Shown here one piece after another: positions 17,652 through 26,146 of a DNA stretch of 64,000 nt. This DNA is from Sandaracinobacter neustonicus (GTDB lineage Bacteria > Pseudomonadota > Alphaproteobacteria > Sphingomonadales > Sphingomonadaceae): the NCBI RefSeq assembly GCF_006385875.1, contig NZ_VFSU01000032.1, positions 92,322 to 156,321 of the forward strand, read 5' to 3'. The notes under the pieces were generated by a model. That model was not told the origin of the DNA, did not search any database, and worked only from the letters and a program-made list of their open reading frames with translations. The position numbers were made by a program, and so were the translations under genes. Each line of letters opens with the position of its first letter. Position 1 is the stretch's first letter.

Positions 17652-19427
17652 ATGACCGTGGACGACGCCAACACCATCCCGGCTGCCGCCGAGCTGACGC
17701 CGACCCCCCTTCTGTCCGGAATCCCGTTCGTGACGGGCCGCTACCAGACGCTGACCGAAGCGCTGGATTATGCCGCCACGGGTGCCACCGGCTATAATTT
17801 CTATGACGCGCGGGCCAATCTCGTGCGCGTGCTGCCCTATGCGGAGCTGCGCGAAACCGCGCGCGCCCATGCGCTGCGGCTGATCGCCCATGGCGTGAAG
17901 CCCGGAGACCGGGTTGCGCTGATCGCTGAAACCGGGGCTGAATTCGCAGCCGCCTTCTATGCCGCGCTCTATGCGGGCGTGCTGCCGGTGCCGCTGCCGT
18001 TGCCCACCAGCTTCGGCGGCCGCCAAGCCTATGTGGAACAGATTCGCGTGCAGCTTTCCAGCTGCGATCCGGTGCTGGTGCTGGGGCCGGACAGCCTGAA
18101 GCCAATGTTCGCGGAAGCCGCCGAAGGGCTTTCCCTCGCACTGGGGTGGGCCGAGTTCGAAGCGCTGCCTGCCCCCGCCGCCGAACTGCCCGCCGCCAAC
18201 CCAGACGCCATCGCCTATCTGCAATATAGCAGCGGCTCCACCCGCTTCCCGCATGGTGTCGCCGTAACGCACCGCGCGGTGACGGCGAACCTGACGGGCC
18301 ATGCGCTGAGCATGGAGCTGGCCGTGGGCGATCGCGGCATCAGCTGGCTGCCCTGGTATCATGACATGGGGCTGGTGGGCACCTTCCTGTCGCCGATGGC
18401 GGTGCAGCTGTCGGTGGATTTCATCGCCACCGACGATTTCGCCCGGCGTCCGCTCAGCTGGCTGACGCTGATCAGCCGCAATCCGGGCAACAGCCTCTCT
18501 TACTCGCCCACCTTCGGCTATGACATCTGCGCCCGCCGCGTCTCCACGCAGACGGATGTGGCGCACCGCTTCGACCTGTCCCGTTGGAAAATCGCGGGCA
18601 ATGGCGCGGACATGATCCGCCCCGATATCTGCCAGGCCTTTGTCGATGCCTTTGCACCCGCCGGGTTCCGCGCGGAGGCTTTCACCCCCAGCTATGGGCT
18701 GGCCGAAGCCACGCTTGCAGTTTCGGTGGCACCGGCCGGGCAAGGAATCGTCTGCGACCTGATCGACGAAAAACGCCTTGCGGGCGAAGGTTTTGCAGAC
18801 AGTTCTTCAGAATCTGGAAAACCCGTCCGCTATCGCGCCGTCGTCGATTGTGGCGTGGCGGTGCACGGCCTCACCATCGAAATCCATGACAGCGCCGGCA
18901 AGGTGCTGCCGGATCGCCAGATCGGCCGCGTGCTGGTGAAGGGCGAAGGGATCATGCAGGGCTATTTCCGCGATCCCGAAGCGACCGCCGCCTGCCTGTC
19001 CGCCGATGGCTGGCTGGACACCGGCGACATGGGCTATCTGGTGGACGGCCATATCTTCATCGTCGGCCGCGCCAAGGACATGATCATCCTGAACGGCAAG
19101 AACCATTGGCCGCAGGATATCGAATGGGCCATCGAGCAGCTGGAAGGCTTTAAGGCCGGTGACATCGCCGCCTTCTCCATCACCACGCCGCAGGGCGAGG
19201 AAGCTCCTGCCGTGCTGGTGCAATGCCGCACCACCGATCTGGACGAGCGCGCCCGGCTGAAAGATGCCATCCGCACCAAGGTTCGCGCCATCACCGGCAT
19301 GAACTGCGTGGTGGAACTGGTGCCGCCGCGCACCCTGCCCCGCACCTCGTCCGGCAAGCTTAGCCGGGTGAAGGCGCGCCAGCTTTATCTGTCTGGCGAA
19401 ATCGTTCCGTTCGACGTTGCGGCCTGA
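17652..19427 (+). CDS. fatty acyl-AMP ligase
   Basis: 591 residues. Adenylate-forming enzyme of the FAAL type: AYLQYSSGSTRFPHGVAVTH (residues about 185-205) is the A3 core in its FAAL form, SWLPWYHDMGLVGTF follows, TPSYGLAEATLAV is A5, and GWLDTGDMGYLVDGH is A7. FAALs form acyl-adenylates that are passed to an acyl carrier protein instead of CoA. No carrier protein, polyketide synthase or acyltransferase is adjacent, so the acceptor is unknown. GGAG lies upstream of ATG 17652. Its last 43 bp overlap the convergent dienelactone hydrolase gene. Confidence 0.88.
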   Translation: MTVDDANTIPAAAELTPTPLLSGIPFVTGRYQTLTEALDYAATGATGYNFYDARANLVRVLPYAELRETARAHALRLIAHGVKPGDRVALIAETGAEFAAAFYAALYAGVLPVPLPLPTSFGGRQAYVEQIRVQLSSCDPVLVLGPDSLKPMFAEAAEGLSLALGWAEFEALPAPAAELPAANPDAIAYLQYSSGSTRFPHGVAVTHRAVTANLTGHALSMELAVGDRGISWLPWYHDMGLVGTFLSPMAVQLSVDFIATDDFARRPLSWLTLISRNPGNSLSYSPTFGYDICARRVSTQTDVAHRFDLSRWKIAGNGADMIRPDICQAFVDAFAPAGFRAEAFTPSYGLAEATLAVSVAPAGQGIVCDLIDEKRLAGEGFADSSSESGKPVRYRAVVDCGVAVHGLTIEIHDSAGKVLPDRQIGRVLVKGEGIMQGYFRDPEATAACLSADGWLDTGDMGYLVDGHIFIVGRAKDMIILNGKNHWPQDIEWAIEQLEGFKAGDIAAFSITTPQGEEAPAVLVQCRTTDLDERARLKDAIRTKVRAITGMNCVVELVPPRTLPRTSSGKLSRVKARQLYLSGEIVPFDVAA

Positions 19428-20203
19428 GGCAACAGCCCCAGCCGTTCCCGGAAGAAGCTGATCGTTCGTATCTCGGCATCCTTGCCGGGGCCGCTTTCGG
19501 GCAGGTGCACCGTCAGAACCGAATGCGGGGCCATGCCGGTGCCCTGCCGCGCGTCGGCATCGTCCAGCTCGATGGCGACGAAGCGGTCGCCCAGATCCTG
19601 CGCGTAACGGGCGAAGCGGGCATCCGGCACCAGCTTGTCGCTGCGATAGCGCAGGCCCAGCACCGTCAGATCGTCGCGCTGGAACCGCTCCCGCACGCAG
19701 GCGACTTCTTCCGGTGAGGCGTCGATCTCTCCCGCCTTGCTCTTGCGCAACGGCAGCGAGGGCTGGGACAGCACCGGGGCGATGACAGACGGGTCCGTCG
19801 CCATCGCCAGCGCGAAGCCACCGGTGAAGCACATGCCCACCGCGCCGACGCCGGGGCCGCCGCATTGCGCATGGGCGTGGCGGGCCAGCGCCCGCAACCA
19901 ATCCACGAAGGGGCTGCTGCGCCCGCCGTTCCAGATGGCGAACTCGCGCCGGATGCAGATGATTCCGGCAACGGTGCCAAGCATATAGGCCGAACTCAGC
20001 GGGCGGCCCGGCGTGCCGAACAGGCTGGGCATGAATACCGTCATGCCTGCCGCCACCAGCCGGTCCGCGAAGTCCACCACCTGCGGGTGCAAGCCGGGAA
20101 TTTCGTGGATCACGATCACCGCAGGTCCAGACCCACGCCGATACACCGGCCGTGTCCACTGGCCGTCGGTGAAATCCTCGCAGGCATAATCCGGCAATGG
20201 CAT
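19385..20203 (-). CDS. dienelactone hydrolase family protein
   Basis: 272 residues from ATG 20203 (MPLPDYACEDFTDGQWTRP). Alpha/beta hydrolase with IHEIPGLHPQVVDFADRLV near residue 50 and GAVGMCFTGGFALAMA near residue 130, where Cys is the expected nucleophile of the DLH family. The usual His follows late in the chain. It could hydrolyse a lactone or other ester; substrate unknown. Its 3' end overlaps the 3' end of the acyl-AMP ligase gene by 43 bp on the opposite strand. It is divergent from ubiA, 66 bp apart. Confidence 0.87.
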   Translation of the reverse strand: MPLPDYACEDFTDGQWTRPVYRRGSGPAVIVIHEIPGLHPQVVDFADRLVAAGMTVFMPSLFGTPGRPLSSAYMLGTVAGIICIRREFAIWNGGRSSPFVDWLRALARHAHAQCGGPGVGAVGMCFTGGFALAMATDPSVIAPVLSQPSLPLRKSKAGEIDASPEEVACVRERFQRDDLTVLGLRYRSDKLVPDARFARYAQDLGDRFVAIELDDADARQGTGMAPHSVLTVHLPESGPGKDAEIRTISFFRERLGLLPQAATSNGTISPDR

Positions 20204-20269
20204 GGCGCAAGGCTCTGCGCGGAAACCCCGGCTGTCAAGACGGCCTCGCATCCCCTAAAGGCTGCCACC

Positions 20270-21175
20270 ATGACGCCCGATGCGCTTCCAAACTGGGTGG
20301 ATCGCCTGCCGCCCCGCGCCGCCCTTTATGCGCGGCTGGCCCGATTCGACCGGCCTGCAGGCATCTGGCTGCTGTTCTGGCCCTGCCTGATGGGCGCGTT
20401 TCTGGCCCCGCCCGCAGGCTGGTGGCGCTGGTGGCCTCTGTTCCTGCTGGGCAGCATCGCCATGCGCGCGGCGGGCTGCGTGTACAACGACATCGTGGAT
20501 CGCGATCTGGACGCGCAGGTCGCCCGAACCGCCAACCGGCCCGTCGCCAGCGGAGCGATTTCGCTGCGCAGTGCCTGGGCTTTTCTGCTGGCGCTGTCTC
20601 TGGTGGGGCTGGGCGTTCTGCTGGCCCTGCCCTTCGCCGCGCAACTGGTGGCGCTCGCCTCTCTGCTGCTGGTGGCCGCCTACCCCTTCATGAAGCGCAT
20701 CACATGGTGGCCGCAGGCGTGGCTGGGCCTCACCTTCAACTGGGGCCTGCCGGTGGGCTGGGCGGCCGCCGAACCGGCGCTGCGCGCCGACCTGCCCACG
20801 ATGTTGCTCGCCTATGCCGCCGCCTTTTTCTGGACGCTGGGCTATGACAGCATCTACGCCGCGCAGGATGTGGAGGATGATGCGCTGGCAGGGGTGAAAT
20901 CCTCCGCGCGGGCGCTCGGGGCCCGGCTGAAGGCCGGAGTCGCGCTGTTCTACACCCTCACCATCGGCCTGCTGGCGGCGGCGCTCTGGCGCTGGACGGG
21001 CAGTGTCGTGCCGCTGATCGGCCTGCTGCCCGCCGGGCTGCATCTGGGCTGGCAGGCGCTCACGCTGGACCCGGCCGATGTCGGCTCCGCGCTGCGCCGC
21101 TTTCGCGCCAACCAGTTCGGCGGCTTTCTACTGTTGCTGCCCATCCTGCTTGCCGCCCTCATCCGCGCGGCCTAA
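20270..21175 (+). CDS. ubiA: 4-hydroxybenzoate polyprenyltransferase
   Basis: 301 residues, about eight transmembrane helices. Both Asp-rich prenyl-pyrophosphate motifs are present: CVYNDIVDRDLDAQVARTAN near residue 70 and YDSIYAAQDVEDD near residue 200. It prenylates 4-hydroxybenzoate in the inner membrane for ubiquinone synthesis. ATG 20270 begins MTPDALPNWVDRLPP; an upstream open frame exists but overlaps the divergent gene. It is followed 9 bp later by pmbA on the same strand. Confidence 0.95.
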   Translation: MTPDALPNWVDRLPPRAALYARLARFDRPAGIWLLFWPCLMGAFLAPPAGWWRWWPLFLLGSIAMRAAGCVYNDIVDRDLDAQVARTANRPVASGAISLRSAWAFLLALSLVGLGVLLALPFAAQLVALASLLLVAAYPFMKRITWWPQAWLGLTFNWGLPVGWAAAEPALRADLPTMLLAYAAAFFWTLGYDSIYAAQDVEDDALAGVKSSARALGARLKAGVALFYTLTIGLLAAALWRWTGSVVPLIGLLPAGLHLGWQALTLDPADVGSALRRFRANQFGGFLLLLPILLAALIRAA

Positions 21176-21184
21176 GCCGGGCAG

Positions 21185-22537
21185 ATGCTGACACCTGACG
21201 CCGCGCTCGAACGCCTCGATTTTCTGCTCTCCCTTGCGGCGAAAGCCGGAGCCGATGCGGCGGATGCCGTCTATTTCGGTGAATCCTCGCTGGGAATCGG
21301 CGTGCGGCTGGGGCAGCTGGAAGATATCGGCCGTTCAGAGGGCGAGGAGATCGGCCTGCGGCTGTTTCTGGGTGCGCGGTCCGCGCAGGTTTCTGTTTCG
21401 GATTTGTCCAAGGCAGCGCTGGCCGAAGCGGTGGAGCGCGCCGTGGCCATGGCGCGCGAAGCTACGGAGGACAAATTCGCGGGCCTCGCCCCGGCAGAGC
21501 TGCTGACCAGCGGCCCGTTCGCCGATTTCGACCTGTTCGATCCCGCCGCCGAATTGCTCAGCCCCGAACAGCTGAAGCTGATGGCGCTGGAGGCCGAGGA
21601 TACGGCGCGCGCCGTGAAAGGCATCAGCAACAGCGAGGGTGGATCGGCCAGCGCCGGAACCAGCGTTTCGGCGCTCGCCACGTCGGCCGGTTTCCGGGGC
21701 GCGGCGCGGGGCACCTCCGTCTCCACCTCCGCCGTGGTGATCGCCGGAGAGGGGGCGGACAAGCAGCGTGATTATGACTGGCATCAGGCCCGTCACCTGT
21801 CCGATCTCGAATCGCCCGCGCTGGTGGGCCGCCGGGCCGCCGAGCGCACACTGGCGCGGCTGAACCCCGCCAAGGCCCCAACCGGGCAGATGCCGGTGAT
21901 CTTCGACAAGCGCGTGTCCGCCAGCCTGATTGGCCATCTGCTCGGCGCGATCACCGGCAGCAGCATCGCGCGGAAAACCAGCTTTGTGCTGGGGCATGAG
22001 AAGGAACCGCTGTTCGGCCCCGGAATCACCATCCGCGACGATCCGCACCGCCATCGCGGCCTGCGTTCCCGTGCGTTCGATGCGGAGGGGCTGGCGACCG
22101 CGCCGCGCGCCATCGTGGACAAGGGGATGCTGACGGGCTGGCTGGTGGACAGCGCGTCGGGCCGTCAGCTGGGCCTGCCCCCCACCGGCCACGGCAGCCG
22201 GGGCAGCAGCGGCCCGCCGGGCGTCTCCACCTCCAACCTCTGGCTGGAGCCGGGCAGCAGTTCGCCCGAACAGCTGATGTCGGATATCAAGGATGGCCTC
22301 TATATCAATGAATTGATTGGCATGGGCGTAAACCTGCTCACCGGGGATTACAGCCGGGGCGCAGGCGGATTCCGCATCCGCAACGGCCAACTCGCCGAGC
22401 CGGTGACGGAAGCCACCATCGCCGGGCACCTGCGCGACATGTTCAAGGCGCTGATCCCCGCCAACGATCTGGAGTTCCGCCACGCCACCGACGCGCCAAC
22501 GATCCGCGTGGATGGACTGACTGTGGCAGGGCAATAG
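21185..22537 (+). CDS. pmbA: TldD/PmbA family metalloprotease subunit
   Basis: 450 residues. PmbA/TldE-type features are GADAADAVYFGESSLGIGVR at the N-terminus, AGTSVSALATSAGFRGAARG mid-protein, GWLVDSASGRQLGLPPTGHG, and GDYSRGAGGFRIRNGQL at the C-terminus. TldD/TldE forms a heterodimeric zinc protease acting on unstructured peptides. Only one partner is found in the window. It lacks an obvious HExxxH, consistent with the TldE (non-catalytic) subunit. It ends in front of a non-coding repeat. Confidence 0.9.
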   Translation: MLTPDAALERLDFLLSLAAKAGADAADAVYFGESSLGIGVRLGQLEDIGRSEGEEIGLRLFLGARSAQVSVSDLSKAALAEAVERAVAMAREATEDKFAGLAPAELLTSGPFADFDLFDPAAELLSPEQLKLMALEAEDTARAVKGISNSEGGSASAGTSVSALATSAGFRGAARGTSVSTSAVVIAGEGADKQRDYDWHQARHLSDLESPALVGRRAAERTLARLNPAKAPTGQMPVIFDKRVSASLIGHLLGAITGSSIARKTSFVLGHEKEPLFGPGITIRDDPHRHRGLRSRAFDAEGLATAPRAIVDKGMLTGWLVDSASGRQLGLPPTGHGSRGSSGPPGVSTSNLWLEPGSSSPEQLMSDIKDGLYINELIGMGVNLLTGDYSRGAGGFRIRNGQLAEPVTEATIAGHLRDMFKALIPANDLEFRHATDAPTIRVDGLTVAGQ

Positions 22538-22586
22538 GCGGGGCGATGAGGGGCTTCGGGGCGGCAGTCCCCTCGCCTCTCCACAC

Positions 22587-22890
22587 GTCACCCCGGACTT
22601 GATCCGGGGTCCAGCTGTTCTTCAGCAGCGTTGCGGATGAAAGCTGGACGCCGGATCAAGTCCGGGGTGACGGTTATGGTTGGTGGTGAGGTCAGTGGGT
22701 CAGGCCCGGCGTTGACACCCCCTCTCCATCTCTCCCCCTTGCAGGGGGAGAGAGCCGCGTTGCGCCGCAGGCAATTGAATCTGATCAGCTCCACTTGCTT
22801 GGAGTTGGGCCGCTTTGCCAATCTTGAGGGTGCAGGGACATCATGTCCCTGCTGGGTTCCAAGGGCAAAGCCCTTGGCCGCCGGAGGCAA
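22587..22890. repeat. composite non-coding repeat, copy 1
   Basis: The 361-bp convergent gap between pmbA and mrp contains no gene. It starts with a 30-bp inverted repeat (22587-22616 and 22642-22671, one mismatch, 25-nt loop; core CCCCGGACTTGATCCGG), followed by a CTCTCCCCC/GGGGGAGAG hairpin near 22730-22754, and by a double hairpin at 22828-22877 (GCAGGGACATCATGTCCCTGC, then CCAAGGGCAAAGCCCTTGG-like). The same three blocks recur in the same order at 30458-30760. Confidence 0.85.
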
Positions 22891-22898
22891 AGCTCCGC

Positions 22899-23906
22899 TT
22901 ACACCCCTAACTGCCGCACAATCTGTGCCGCAACCTTGTCCAGCCCCGCCGCAACAGCCCCCGTCTCCATCGGCGCGCCCGCGTCTGAGGCTGCGACCAC
23001 TGCCGGGTCCAGTGGCAGGTTCGCGATAACCTCTGCGCCCAGTCCGCTGTCTGCCGGGGGTTGGCCGAAGGGGTGCAGCACCTGGCCGTCTGGCATGGCC
23101 ATGCCGGCCATGTTCATCACCACGCCCAGCACCGGCACTTGCAGTTGCTCGAAGAAGGCGACGGCGCGGCGGGCATCTGCGCGGGCGAGGGCCTGTGGCG
23201 TGGTGACGACGAGCGCGCCGGAGGGGGCGAGTTTCTGCGCCAGCGACAGGTGGATGTCTCCGGTGCCGGGCGGGAGGTCTACCACCAGCACGTCCAGCTG
23301 GCCCCAATCGGCGACTGTCGCCATCTGCACCATCGCGCCTGCCACCATCGGGCCGCGCCATGCGACGGCCTTGTCCGGATCGGCCATCACGCCCATGCCC
23401 AGCATCTTCAGGCCATGGCTTTCCAGTGGAATCAGCCGTTTATCCGCCGTGGCGCGTGCCCGTTCCTTGATTCCCAGCAGGATATGCACAGACGGCCCCT
23501 GAATATCCGCATCCAGCAGGCCCACTTTCAGCCCGCGCCGTTTCAGCGCCAGCGCCAGCGCCACGGCGATGGTGGATTTGCCCACCCCGCCCTTCCCTGC
23601 GCCCACGCCGATGATGTGCGCCACGCCCGGCACGGCGCTGCCTTTGGGGGCCGGCCCGTCGCTGCGATCCGCCGTCTGGATAACCCGCACGCTGCTGAAA
23701 CCGGCCAGTTTCAGTGCCTTGTCGATTCGGCTTTCCAGCGCCTGCGCCGCTGCGCGGGCCAGATCCTCCACGCCCAGCACCAGCCCCACGCCGCCTTCGT
23801 CGCGCACGACGAGGCCCGAGACCCGGCCGCTGGACAGCAGGTCTCCGGGTCGGACCGGATCGGCGATTGCCTTCAACGTTGCTTCCGCGACATCCTTGCC
23901 CGGCAT
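22899..23906 (-). CDS. Mrp/NBP35-type P-loop ATPase (Fe-S carrier family)
   Basis: 335 residues from ATG 23906. N-terminal MIP18-like segment (residues 1-90), then deviant Walker [12 protein letters not shown] near residue 113, [10 protein letters not shown], and [16 protein letters not shown]. Mrp/ApbC proteins carry or assemble Fe-S clusters. The usual C-terminal CxxC is not visible: the corresponding region reads [17 protein letters not shown]. Function as a cluster carrier is therefore less certain than the family name suggests. It is divergent from hflK. Confidence 0.88.
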   Translation of the reverse strand: MPGKDVAEATLKAIADPVRPGDLLSSGRVSGLVVRDEGGVGLVLGVEDLARAAAQALESRIDKALKLAGFSSVRVIQTADRSDGPAPKGSAVPGVAHIIGVGAGKGGVGKSTIAVALALALKRRGLKVGLLDADIQGPSVHILLGIKERARATADKRLIPLESHGLKMLGMGVMADPDKAVAWRGPMVAGAMVQMATVADWGQLDVLVVDLPPGTGDIHLSLAQKLAPSGALVVTTPQALARADARRAVAFFEQLQVPVLGVVMNMAGMAMPDGQVLHPFGQPPADSGLGAEVIANLPLDPAVVAASDAGAPMETGAVAAGLDKVAAQIVRQLGV

Positions 23907-24042
23907 CCTCGCCCCTCGCTTTCCGTGAAGGCTGCCCCTATATCCCCAACAGGAGATGCTGCAATCCGGATACAATCCGGGCCAGCAGTTCGCGACAGCA
24001 CATCGCAGCACATTGCAGCACATGGGGACGGGAAAGGCCTAC

Positions 24043-25200
24043 ATGCCCTGGCAGAACAACGAGGACGGTGACGGTTCGGATGGCAAGGGGGGCGGTCGCC
24101 GCAGCCCTTGGGGCGGATCGGCGGGAAGCTCTGGCGGACCGGGCAATCAAGGCAAATCCGGTCAGGGCGATGGCCCGCGCAACCCTTGGGGCGAACCGCC
24201 CCGGCCGCGCGGTAATGATGACCGCGGCCGTGGCAGTGGCACTCCCGATTTCGACGAATTCATCCGCCGCAGCCAGGAACGGCTGCGCGGCCTGGGTGGC
24301 GGGCAAGGCGGCGGCAGTGGCGGCGGAAGCGGCCGGAGCAGCGGCATGCCGGACATTCCATGGGGCCTTGTGGCGGGCGGGCTGGCGCTGGTGCTGATCG
24401 CCACCACCTCTGCCTATCGCGTGGATGCGGGCGAGCGTGCCGTGATTACCCGCTTTGGCCAATATAATTCCACCAGCGGCCCGGGCTTCCACCTGAAGCT
24501 CCCTGCGCCGATCGATCAGGTGACGAAGGTGAAGTTCGAGGATATCCGCACCGATCTGATCGGCGCGACCGATGGCGACGCGGAAAATCTGATGATCACC
24601 GGCGACGGCAATGTGATCAACATCGCCTATGCCGTGCGCTGGCGCGTGAACAATGCCGAGAATTTCCTGTTCCAGATCGCCAATCCGGAGGCGACCGTCC
24701 GCGACGCCACCGAAAGCGCGATGCGGGAAATCGTCGCCCGCTCTACGCTGAACAACGCCATCGGCCCGGAACGCGCGGCGATTGCCGAACAGGTGCGCGA
24801 ACGGGTGCAGGAAATCCTCGATTCCTATGGCTCGGGCGTGCTGATTCAGGGCGTGGATATCAACAAGGCCGACCCGCCCGCCGCTGTGGACGAAGCCTTC
24901 AAGGATGTGTCCGCCGCGCAGCAGGATGCGCAGCAGTTTCTGAATCAGGCGCGCGCTTATGCCCAGCAGGTGCAAGCGCAGGCCGCAGGCGCCACCGCCG
25001 CATTCGACAAGGTGTATGAACAATATCGGCTGGCGCCGGAGGTAACCCGCAAGCGTATGTATCTGGAAACGATGGAAAATGTCCTGGGCAAGGTGGATAC
25101 CACCATCATAGAGGCCCCCGGCGTGCAGGCGTATCTGCCGCTACCCGAGGTCCAGCGGCGCGCCGCTGCCAATCGTGAAGCCCAGGAGGCGCAGAAATGA
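24043..25200 (+). CDS. hflK: HflK, regulator of membrane protease FtsH
   Basis: 385 residues from ATG 24043 (MPWQNNEDGDGSDG). Residues 1-100 are Gly/Arg/Ser-rich and disordered, residues about 104-122 form one transmembrane helix (VAGGLALVLIATTSAY), and the rest is an SPFH/prohibitin domain (VDAGERAVITRFGQYN) with coiled coil (AAQQDAQQFLNQARAYAQQV). HflK and HflC build a large membrane assembly around FtsH. An ATG seven codons earlier (24022) is an alternative start. Overlaps hflC by ATGA. Confidence 0.93.
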   Translation: MPWQNNEDGDGSDGKGGGRRSPWGGSAGSSGGPGNQGKSGQGDGPRNPWGEPPRPRGNDDRGRGSGTPDFDEFIRRSQERLRGLGGGQGGGSGGGSGRSSGMPDIPWGLVAGGLALVLIATTSAYRVDAGERAVITRFGQYNSTSGPGFHLKLPAPIDQVTKVKFEDIRTDLIGATDGDAENLMITGDGNVINIAYAVRWRVNNAENFLFQIANPEATVRDATESAMREIVARSTLNNAIGPERAAIAEQVRERVQEILDSYGSGVLIQGVDINKADPPAAVDEAFKDVSAAQQDAQQFLNQARAYAQQVQAQAAGATAAFDKVYEQYRLAPEVTRKRMYLETMENVLGKVDTTIIEAPGVQAYLPLPEVQRRAAANREAQEAQK

Positions 25201-26039
25201 CCAGTCAACGCGCCCTTCTGTTCGGCGGGATCGGCCTCGTCGCGCTTGGCATTCTTGCTGCAGTCGCCGTTGTGCGGGTGCCCGAGGACAAGCAGGCGAT
25301 CATCCTGCAGTTCGGCCGCCCGGAAGCGACGGTGAACACCTATCAGCCGAATCAGCGCTTCGGGGAAACCGGGGCCGGGCTGGTGCTGAAGACGCCGTTC
25401 TTCCAGAACACGGTGTTCGTGGACAAGCGAATCCGCTCTCTGGATATCGCGCCGCAGACGGTGCTCTCCACCGATCAGCTGCGGCTGGTGGTGGATGCCT
25501 TCGCCCGTTTCCGCATCACCAACCCGGTGCTGATGTATCAGACGGTGCGCACGGAGGAACGGTTGCAGGAGGAACTGTCGCGCATCCTCTCGTCGCGAAT
25601 CCGCAACGAGCTTGGCAAGCAGCGCTTCGACGCGATGCTGTCACCGGAACGCGGCCAATCCATGGACGCGATCCAGCTGGCGGTGAACCGCTCGGCGCAG
25701 GCCTATGGCGCGGAGATCATCGATGTGCGCATCAAGCGCGCAGACCTTCCCTCCGGCACGCCGCTGGAAGCCGCGTTCGAGCGGATGCGCACGGCACGGC
25801 AGCAGGAAGCGCTGACGATCCGCGCGCAGGGCGCGAAAAATGCGCAGATCATCCGCGCCGAAGCCGATGCGGACGCCGCGCGCGTGTATGCGGAAAGCTT
25901 CGGCAAGGACCCGAACTTCTACGCCTTCTATCGCTCGATGGAGGCCTATCGGAAGAGCTTCGCGCAAGGAAACAGCAATGTCGTGCTGAGCCCCAGCAAC
26001 GAATTCCTGCGGGAATTCCAGGGGCGGCGCAGCAATTGA
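25197..26039 (+). CDS. hflC: HflC, partner of HflK
   Basis: 280 residues. One N-terminal membrane helix (residues 7-24), then an SPFH domain (VPEDKQAIILQFGRPEATVN) and a C-terminal helical region with EADADAARVYAESFGKDPNF and YAFYRSMEAYRKSF, both hallmarks of HflC. Its start overlaps the hflK stop (25197-25200). It works in the periplasm-facing HflKC complex that controls FtsH. A Do-like protease gene follows after 107 bp, giving an envelope quality-control group. Confidence 0.95.
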   Translation: MTSQRALLFGGIGLVALGILAAVAVVRVPEDKQAIILQFGRPEATVNTYQPNQRFGETGAGLVLKTPFFQNTVFVDKRIRSLDIAPQTVLSTDQLRLVVDAFARFRITNPVLMYQTVRTEERLQEELSRILSSRIRNELGKQRFDAMLSPERGQSMDAIQLAVNRSAQAYGAEIIDVRIKRADLPSGTPLEAAFERMRTARQQEALTIRAQGAKNAQIIRAEADADAARVYAESFGKDPNFYAFYRSMEAYRKSFAQGNSNVVLSPSNEFLREFQGRRSN

Positions 26040-26146
26040 TGAAGGCGTCCATTACGGCTCGACTTCGATTCTGAACAGTTCAGCCGCCATTCAATCGGCC
26101 GGCTGCTAGGAACGGAGCGAGAGAGCTTCCTTTTGGAGAACCACAC

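Noticed and set aside
22587..22671. simple rho-independent terminator of pmbA
   Set aside because: The 30-bp inverted repeat has a 25-nt loop, no T-run, and recurs as part of a larger element, so a plain terminator does not explain it.
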